Below, piece by piece: positions 56,106 through 64,000 of a stretch of DNA of 64,000 nt. This stretch comes from Tetragonia tetragonoides (taxonomy: Eukaryota; Streptophyta; Magnoliopsida; Caryophyllales; Aizoaceae), in the NCBI GenBank assembly GCA_038025085.1, contig CM076139.1:54354807-54418806 (forward strand), in the 5' to 3' direction. Under the pieces are notes generated by a model. That model was not told the origin of the DNA, did no database searches, and saw only the letters and a program-made list of their open reading frames with translations. The position numbers and the translations under genes were made by a program. Each line of letters opens with the position of its first letter. The first letter of the stretch is position 1.

Positions 56106-58965
56106 TTACCAAGAGAAAGGGCTTGCTCCCAGCAAGAAAATCTCATTCTCGACGTCTTTCACCCACTGACATATACGATTGCAGGTTTTAATTGCCAATG
56201 CCTACAAAACCAAATCACAACGTTTAATATAAGTCAACACAAACTAATGGAGTACTTAACAACTACTGACACAAACACATTCATTTCATGCTATTCCTTA
56301 ATTTGATCCATTTTATATCCCTCGCTATGTAATGGAGTTTTATGATACCATCAACCGCTTATCTTAATTGATTCCATAACTTGTGCAAATAGAGAAGACG
56401 TCAACATCCTCCAACTGGAGGGACCTAAACTATAATGGTTAATCACGTGCTTCATTCCAGTTTAAATCGTTGTACACCTGTAACTATGTAATTATCTGCA
56501 CAGGGATATTACATTGTCTCCCAGGAAGATCATCCCGAGAGAAAAAATCACAATCACTTGATTTTCTCTGGGATACTTACTAGAAAGGACAATGATCAAA
56601 TTACAAAGCTACAGAAAAATGCATTCCCTTTAAGATGATACTAAAGGTATAGATAACAGTCATCACAATCAACAACTGTACAACGGGAAAAAGAAAACAT
56701 AGATAAAGTGGCTTGGAATAGCAACCAATTAAAATAAGACTAGATCGATTTGCAAACACTGGACTCAAAGCTACCTTATTCACACCCCCAACCCTAACTT
56801 TCTCCCCCCCCTCCATAACATAAAGGATGTGGTGGTTTTGATAAGTCAAAAGATATTAAGATGGGTTGAATTTAAGAATATTAGATCTTAGGGGTAAAGG
56901 CAGAGGGTAAGGAAGCCTAGAACGCTATAAGAAACTTGGATGAAGTGTATATAGAAATATCATTGATATAGAAACTGCATCTGTTTCTATGATGCAGAAC
57001 GAATTTACAGAGAAACAAGAAATAACACCCATCTAGTTGGGAAGAAGTAGCGTAACCTCTCAAGAGGAATCGAATATGACACAAACAGACTTCTTGCAAC
57101 AATCCATTGGCATTATGTAATAAATTTAATCATTAGATTCATTCGTGTTTAAGATCAGTCATATGCTAGCTCTTTGATACACCAGAGCATATAGACGTTT
57201 ATCAGTAATCATACCTTGTCAGCAAGTGGGTCAAATGCCACATAAAGTTCAAAATCTTGTGTGACCCAGCATAATAGGACTGCAACAAAAGAATGCATAG
57301 GCAAAATCATCAGAAATCTATCAATCAAATCAAGCTTGATTTCCCAGAGCACAATATGTAGAAGGCATTTACATCAAAAAGATATTGCAGAAAAGAAGTT
57401 TACTAGAATGAAGATAAATTACCGTAATTTTCATCTCTTCTAAACTGGGTCTTGTGGGGGCCAAATCCTTTATCATGCATCGAAGCATATATCTTCTGGT
57501 AAGCTCTATACAATCTACACAACAGTAATTTAGAGTTAAACTGGCTGCAGACTCTAATTCATAGGAGAGAACATCCTAATGCCTCAAAACTCCAATGCCA
57601 ACCTCTTTTGCTGTTGTGGTGTATTGATTGGTGATGAGAACTCTGACGATACATACTGATCCAAATAAACACTGCGATATATAAAATGCCATAGTCCACA
57701 AGGACCACCTGTACCAGTATATGCATCCCTGATTCTTTCAGGAGAAAGATGACCTAAATGGGGAGATGCAGAATCAGATCGAGGAGACGGATCGACAGGC
57801 AAATCCTCCACATGCATCCCACCATCTAACATAGACCTTTGGACCTCACTTAGTACATTTGATTTCAGAAAAACAGTCTCAATACGTATCCTGGAACAAT
57901 CAAATAAGCTCCCATCAGAAAAGAATAGGATATTATAAATCTCTTATACAGGCCTTCTGAAATACTGTAGTATATAACACTGAAAGAAGCTGAAAGAAAA
58001 GAAGAAAAAGGAACTTATTTCATAAGAGAGAAACCCCACAGATCCTAAATCTTAGAAGAAGTAGATATTCACATTTCAAACATCCTCTTCTCCATGATAA
58101 AAAAACAAAGTTTTGGCAAGGGAAGATTAAAGAAAACAAATACGGACTAACTGAGAACTCTAGAGGAAACTTTCTATGACAGTGATTTCTTCAGAAATTG
58201 TATCAGCTGAAACCAAACCGCAAAGCTAAGAATAATATTTGAACATAGACTAGTTCAATATTACAGTTGAGCATAAGATCTACCTGCATTCTTTCAGATG
58301 ATAAAAGGCATCAGAACTAGTAGTAAGCAACATCAAGTATGTATTAACCTGCAACAAACGAACGTATTAAGAACATTATAAACATCATGAGCAGATACCC
58401 CCCTTTATTTAGTCTCCTACTTATATGTCATAATCGCTAATGATTTAAGCATTTGCACACTTGGTTTTGTTTGTTCCATCCTATGCGATTACTTCTTTTG
58501 GCCAATGCCAACCCAAAATGAGTTCAATCACACACTGGAATCCAGGAGAACATGGCATCACTGAAACAAGCACATCAAGATTATTATTATTTTTTCTTCT
58601 TCTCATTAAGAACGCACCAAGAACATTTCTTCTCCTTGGATACTTGAACAATTTGAAGAGCATGCAAAAAGTGTACAGGACTAAACAGGATGTTATCGGA
58701 GTCCTAATTTACAGAGGATGTAACATAATATTGTTTGGCCAAAAATTTGCAGAGGTCGCAAACTAAACTAGATCACAAGAAGAATAAAACAAAGATAAAG
58801 TTTAAATATAAGCAAACCATCATAAAGCATTTTGGCCCTTCAAACTGTAATAACAACAAACTTATAAGAGCAAGGCCACTTACATCCAAATAATGGACAT
58901 AGGCATATAAAAAGGCCATGGCATTATATTTTGGTAGACAAATTGGTGAGAAACACTCCGATGTC
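56106..58965 (-). CDS. MON1: MON1 (SAND-domain vacuolar fusion protein), C-terminal six exons; 5' part missing
   Basis: Exons 58884-58965, 58284-58348, 57603-57890, 57423-57514, 57215-57279 and 56106-56201 join in frame to 228 codons plus stop. The peptide runs [75 protein letters not shown] and [20 protein letters not shown], and ends [12 protein letters not shown]. This is the C-terminal part of plant MON1, partner of CCZ1 in the Rab7 exchange factor that drives endosome-to-vacuole traffic. The first exon begins mid-codon (completing an Arg), so an upstream exon must exist. None is visible up to 64000, where inserted repeats fill the space. Either a >5-kb intron or a truncated copy explains this. 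The family length I recall is about 600 residues. Confidence 0.93.
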
Positions 58966-59194
58966 CTGCATGTAAACAACATGAAATGTAACATTGGAAT
59001 GTAGAAGGATGGGGAAAATGCTGCATAGGAAAATCTAATGTCACTTCACAACATCATCTTATTACAGGCTATATAAAATGAATAAAGAAATAGAAAGTGC
59101 TAAATTCCAGGAGCAGTCCTTGAACGAGACAAAGCAAACAGCAAAATAATATGTTCTTGCACATAATTACAAGGGAATAAGAGACCAACCCATA

Positions 59195-61070
59195 TTCCGT
59201 TCCCGGGCCCTCCTTCATTTCGGCTTCTCAGGGCCCAATTGTGATTTTTGACCAAACTTTTCCGAATCTCCGGGGGTCCATTGCCACCCAAGAGGAGTCC
59301 CGGAGCCCCGGTAGGCTATTTGGGTATCCGAACCTCGTCTTCCCCCATGATTTCGATGTTTAGGCTGCCCTTTAAAGATCAATAAAACGGTCGTCCAAAC
59401 CCAATAGAGATCTGATAACCGACACAGGGGGCATCCCGAGGTGCCTAAGGGGTGTCCATGCGATATATGCGAAAATAACAATATTCGTTCTTTCTGAAGC
59501 CCAAAAACGTGGATTAGCCTTAATTTTGGCTTCTCTAGGCCCGGTTGAGATTTTTACCCTAACTTCTGTGGGGTCTCCATTGTCACACAAAAAGACCTAG
59601 GTGCCCCAAGTAGGCCATTCAGGTTTCCAAAATCGTGTTCACCAATGATTTTGATGTTCGGCCCTTTAGAGTGGGTGACTAGTAAAACGGCCACCCTAAG
59701 CCTAATAAGGACCCGATAACCGACCCCGAGATACTCCCATATGTCCTATGGGTGTCCCGTGCGATATGGTACAACAATTACAACTTTTGTTCTCAGGCCC
59801 TCCAGAAGCCCCAAAAGCCTTCTCTCAGGCCCTCCTCGGGCCCAGTTGAGCTGTTTGCACAAACTTCTCCAGGGTGTCCATTGTCACCCAAGAGACCCCC
59901 CTTTGCCCCCGATTGGCCATTCAGGTCTCCAAACCTCGTATTCTCCCATGATTTCGATGTTCAGCCTTTAGAAGTAGGTGCCAGCAAAACGATCATCCAA
60001 GCTGAATAAAGACCCGACAACTGACCCCGGGGGACTCACATGTGCTCTAGGGGTGCCTTGTGCGTTATGGTGCAAAAATAATAATTGTCATTCCAGGGCC
60101 CTCCGGAATGGCAAAAAACATGGATTATAGCCTTCATTTTCAGCTTCTCGAGGCTCGGGTAAGATTTTTGCCCAAACTTTTTTGGAGGGTCCATTGTCAC
60201 ATAAGAAGACCCCAAGTGCCCCAAGTAGGCCATTCGGATCTCCAAACATCTTACTAACCCATTATTTCGATGTTCTGCCCTTTAGCATGGTGTGACCAGT
60301 AAAACGACCATTCAAGCCCCTAATATAGGGACCCAATAACTGATCCCAGGGGCCTCCCATGTGGACTAAAGGTGTCCAGTGCGATATGGTACGAAATAAC
60401 TTTTGTTCCAAAACCCTGCGGAAGCCCAAAAAACATGGATTATAGCCTTCATTTTCGGCTTCTAGGAGCCCAGTTGAGATTTTTTTCCCAAACTTCTTCA
60501 GAGGGTCCATTGTCATCAAAGAGGAGCCAATCTGCCCCAAGTAGTCCATCCGGGTATTCAAACTTCCTATTCACCCATGATTTTGTCGTTGGACCCTTTA
60601 GAGTGTGTGGCTAGTATAACAACATTGCAAAGATTTTGTTAGGTTCTTTGCTGCTTTTCGTCTCTTGAAAGATGTTTTGCCCTTTAGCATGGTGTGACCA
60701 GTAAAACGACCATTCAAGCCCCTAATATAGGGACCCAATAACTTATCCCAGGGGCATCCCATGTGGACTAAAGGTGTCCAGTGCGATATGGTACGAAAAT
60801 AATTTTTGTTCCAAAACCCTCCGGAAGCCCAAAAACATGGATTACAGCCTTCGTTTTCGGCTTCTAGGAGCCAGGTTGAGATTTTTTTTCCCAAACTTCA
60901 AAGGGTCCATTGTCATCAAAGAGGAGCCAATCTGCCCCAAGTAGTCCATCTGGGTATTCAAACTTCCTATTCGCCCATGATTTTGTCGTTGGGCCATTTA
61001 GAGTGCGTGGCTAGTATAACAACATTGCAAAGATTTTGTTAGGTTCTTAGTTGCTTTTCGTCTCTTGAAA
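59195..61070 (-). repeat. ~313-bp tandem repeat, array C (about 6 units, inverted)
   Basis: The plus strand here reads as the reverse complement of the array at 50.3-53.1 kb. The landmark GTCCATTG(T)CA falls at about 59277, 59574, 59876, 60189, 60505 and 60906 (spacings about 297, 302, 313, 316, 401). Units retain GGATTATAGCCTTCATTTTC and GTGTCCCGTGCGATATGGT, the inverted counterparts of the landmarks there. The last, longer unit has duplicated about 88 bp of flank. The array lies upstream of the first visible MON1 exon, probably in an intron. Confidence 0.88.
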
Positions 61071-61966
61071 AAGTGCTCTTTGACATTAGCTATTCGTCTC
61101 CTTAATAGTTGAATTCTCTTCAACAGCCCAAGGACTTAGAGCACATCGATGAAGTAAATGATGTGTCTAATTAAACTGTCATCTTATTCCCAAGGATCCA
61201 AAATGATTGATGACAACATTGGGCTTTGTGAGTGTCCTAAGGAAACTGCCTGATAAGTTATACTTGTTTTCTAATTAAGTTTCCTTTTTGCGAAGAGGAC
61301 CAAAAGGAGATAAGTTTAGCGCCTTAAAACTAGGAAAGTTTGTAGCGTGGGAACGAGAAGATGCCAACAACTCACCTAGTCAAAAGAACACCTTAATCAA
61401 ATGCTCCAAACTTTGGTCAAAGCTGCAGCCTTCGATTTATTTTTATTCTCTTTCCTAGTGTTTCAACTTGCAATTAAATTGGATGAAATCTAGCATATTC
61501 TAGACAAAAGAGGCAATAAACTGGCTGGCTCGAAATAAACAATTATAATTAACAGTTCCAGTGGGTCTGTGCTGTGTTTAAGATACAACGCAAAAGTAGC
61601 TTTTGAACAATATAGACTAAGTCTGTACTTCCCATCTGTAAGATGACAAGCATGGTCCCAAAATTCCAATAAGACACAAGTAAAGAGGTTGACAGAAAAG
61701 GAAAGAGATCAGTTGTTTGAACTCCCCATCCTCCTAACATCATGATTCAAGAACCAAATTTCCAAATGTTATGTACCCCAATCCTCATGGCTAGAGTATT
61801 AGCCTATGCCACCGCCACTGCCCCCAAAAAAAAAAAAAAATGGAAGGCAGGGTATACTCAAGCTTAGCCCCCATACGAACGCCTCACCCCATCTGGCAAG
61901 AAAAGGGGATAGGTAAGCATGCACGACTAAGATATCAGAAGTCAAGAAACAGATAAAAAAATAATA
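61071..61966. other. Spacer or MON1 intron
   Basis: No MON1 exon is recognised on the minus strand. An A run of about 15 is at 61826-61840. Nothing else is supported. Confidence 0.45.
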
Positions 61967-62188
61967 CTCCCTCCATCCCGTAAAGTATGCAAATCTTTTT
62001 ATTTTAGGATGTCCCAAAATATTGCAAATCAACTCAATAAATTTGCATTGGAACTCCAAATATGCCAAGAAAGTCAAATTGTATACACACATAAAAAATA
62101 AAATTCAACGAGAGACAATGCATTAAATGATGTTCCCTTAATTTTTTACTATTTTCAAAGAGTTGCATACTTAGTGGGACGGAGGGAG
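61967..62188. mobile_element. Stowaway-type MITE, 222 bp
   Basis: CTCCCTCCATCCCGTAAAGT pairs with the inverse end CTCCCTCCGTCCCACTAAGT; the TIRs extend through TATGCAAATCTTT. TA flanks both ends (61965-61966 and 62189-62190). This is the classical Stowaway/Mariner signature. Confidence 0.93.
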
Positions 62189-62762
62189 TACTCCACCAGA
62201 GTGAATGTGCACTAAGGCACTGATGGGTGGTCATGTTATCCATTATTTAGTTTATTGTAAAATACATGCCACTCATACTTCATGTAGATTACACACAACA
62301 TGGACGTACTTCTTCTAAAAGTTACAGCAGCAAGCCCTAGGATATGTGTGAATTAATGTACAATTTTCACAAGCATTGAATCATTAACATACAGAGTAGA
62401 GCACAAGGTTATTACTCGCAAAACTGTACAAATTTACATCCATTATGGATATATAATTATGCGATCAACCATGAAAACTAGGCCAGAACAGAAAAATGAA
62501 TATGATAAAGTGTCTATATAGTCAAGATTGTGTAATTATTGCTGACAGATATATTCTGATATGATAAAGTGTCTATCGTTGGTCTTTCGGAAACAGCCTC
62601 TCTACTAGGCGACTAGTCAGGGGTAAGGTTGCGTACATCTTGACCTCCCCAGACCCCGCCCTCGGCGGGATACCTACTGGGCGGTTGTTGTAATAAAGCA
62701 TCTTCCCCTCTGATATGAATAAGGTCCCTCAGTTGTACACTACTGTATTACGAAGTACTATA

Positions 62763-63639
62763 CTTCTGTCCCAAATTGATGTACCCACATTCCTTTTTAT
62801 ATGTCCCATATTGATGTACGCATTTCCTGTCTTGGTATTTTTTTTGTAGCAAAAATACCTTAATACCCTTCAATTGTTCACCCTTCAGGCCTTCACCCAC
62901 CCACCCACCCACATACCCAACATGTAATACTGCCCAAATCCTTTAATCTCCCTGCCTTTCTCTCTCCTGCCCCCTCCTCTTGGTTTTTCAGCCGTTTCTC
63001 CTCACCTTTCCTCACCCTTATGTTATCCTGTCTCATCGCCACATCACCTTCGTTATTTTCATAACTACCACCAAAACCACCGTCCAGCCCCTTCTCCCAA
63101 AACACAATTGATACCAAATATTAATCATGGAGCTTGGGCCATTTTTAGATCTCGCAAAATTCACAATCATGCCCATCTCTTCTCTTCCCATCTCCCTCTC
63201 TTCCCCCCCCCCCCAAATCCCTGACCAAGACATAAATCTGTTTCAGCTTCATTTAAAAAGACATTTAGGATAGAAAATTCAAGATTTAGGAGAGAGAAAG
63301 TTCGAGAACAAGCAACAATGGAGGAGGGCCCAATTGGGGAGCTGGTGCTAGCAGTGAAAGCTTGAGATTCTGCTTGTGGGTTTTAATGGCTCAGCAGAGG
63401 GGGCCGGAGAGAGAGATGGGCACGGTGGTTTGTTAATGGAGAGAGTGAGAATACTCAGAGTAGTAGATGATATGTGGGCCTTCTCCAAAAAGCATTAAAC
63501 ACATTTCCTATCTGAATTAAGATCAGGGGCAATGATGGAAAATCTGTGCAAACTTCACATTTTTCCAAAAGCATTATGCACAATATTCACTATGCCCGTG
63601 CCCATAAGAAATAGGTACATCAATTTGGGATGGATGGAG
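62763..63639. mobile_element. Larger Stowaway/Mariner-type element, about 877 bp
   Basis: CTTCTGTCCCAAATTGATGT at the left pairs with the inverse end CTCCATCCATCCCAAATTGA (continuing TGTACC). TA flanks both ends (62761-62762 and 63640-63641). The interior has no transposase frame that I can see; C-rich runs occur at 62886-62915 and 63201-63214. A short open frame starts at the ATG at 63318. Confidence 0.78.
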
Positions 63640-64000
63640 TAATAAAATTCTGCAAGAAGACTTATGCATTGTTAAGACATAAGACACCATTATGACGTGA
63701 CCAAAAAGGTTTCAGCTCACAAAATCTCCCAACCTTAAACATTAGATAGATCCACAACGAGGGAGTTCCCATGCACTTTTAGGATCATGGAATAAAATAG
63801 CGGCCGCTACGCGACGCGACGGCCGCTATGTAAAGGATTTTGAGCTTGTCGCGACGCGTTTTACTGCGTTGCGAAGTTGATAAGTCATTCACGCCGCAAC
63901 AGCCGCTACGGCCGTTACATTACGCGAAAGCGGCGCTTTTTACCGTTACTTTTCCGATATGATTATTAAGTTATTATCATTTTACTTTATAACTCTGTTA
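63640..64000. other. Window end, no gene recognised
   Basis: Apart from the GC-rich cluster, I see no coding or RNA feature. MON1 5' exons may lie further on. Confidence 0.4.
63800..63945. repeat. GC-rich cluster of CGACGC/GCGGC words
   Basis: CGCGACGCG, GCGGCCGCTA, CGGCCGCTA and CGCCGCAACAGCCGC alternate in both orientations, a strong contrast with the AT-rich flank. The cluster may be the subterminal part of an element that continues beyond the window. Confidence 0.5.

Noticed and set aside
59741..60614. Plus-strand ORFs within array C
   Set aside because: They are the same repeat-derived frames as in array B, seen in inverted orientation.

Overview
The window is plant nuclear DNA, most likely from a eudicot. 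The genes are split by introns with GT..AG junctions and the intergenic DNA is AT-rich. Transposons of nearly every plant class are present: Ty1-copia, a Ty3-gypsy-type solo LTR, TRIM, LINE, SINE, CACTA, hAT, Mutator-like and Stowaway. The genes are a CONSTANS-like factor, GLUTAMINE DUMPER, a nepenthesin-type protease, MON1 and nucleoporin GP210. I cannot name the species. There is no rRNA, no intact tRNA gene and no CRISPR array.

Layout. (1) 0.6-10.5 kb, minus strand: a gutted nucleoporin GP210 (NUP210) gene. Exons 1-4 and the last eight exons survive with good splice sites, but the middle of the gene is gone, exon 1 is split by a 1.58-kb transposon, and a dead LINE lies in the gap. (2) 11-15.3 kb: AT-rich spacer, a very long TA/TG microsatellite, a LINE RNase H relic and a broken copia RT-RNase H fragment. 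(3) 15.6-17.4 kb, minus: a complete two-exon CONSTANS-LIKE 3/4/5-type gene. (4) 18-22 kb: a SINE, then a TRIM and a young non-autonomous LTR element abutted within one target-site duplication. (5) 22.2-24.4 kb, minus: a complete four-exon secreted aspartic protease gene with an unusual DAG first catalytic triad and a 31-Asn tract. (6) 25-30.9 kb: two CACTA elements whose interiors mark the ends of a 2.9-kb tandem duplication. (7) 31-44.5 kb: a small array of a ~313-bp repeat, a 7.5-kb copia element with both LTRs, and a 2.56-kb solo LTR with a TRIM fold-back nested in it. (8) 45.8-47.3 kb: a Mutator-like element. (9) 49.3-49.9 kb, minus: a single-exon GLUTAMINE DUMPER gene. (10) 50.3-53.1 kb: nine more copies of the ~313-bp repeat. 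(11) 56.1-59 kb, minus: the last six exons of MON1; its 5' exons lie outside the window, or beyond 5 kb of inserted repeats that include a third, inverted array of the same ~313-bp repeat. (12) 62-63.6 kb: Stowaway-like elements.

The genes do not form a pathway. They act in transcription (COL), amino-acid export (GDU), extracellular or vacuolar proteolysis (aspartic protease), endosome maturation (MON1) and, formerly, the nuclear pore (GP210). The most unusual content is structural: the three-array, two-orientation ~313-bp repeat; the CACTA-bounded duplication with a dated hAT insertion; the GP210 remnant; and several nested or inverted retroelement structures. All coordinates, reading frames and identity estimates were worked out by eye, and all family assignments come from remembered motifs, not database searches.
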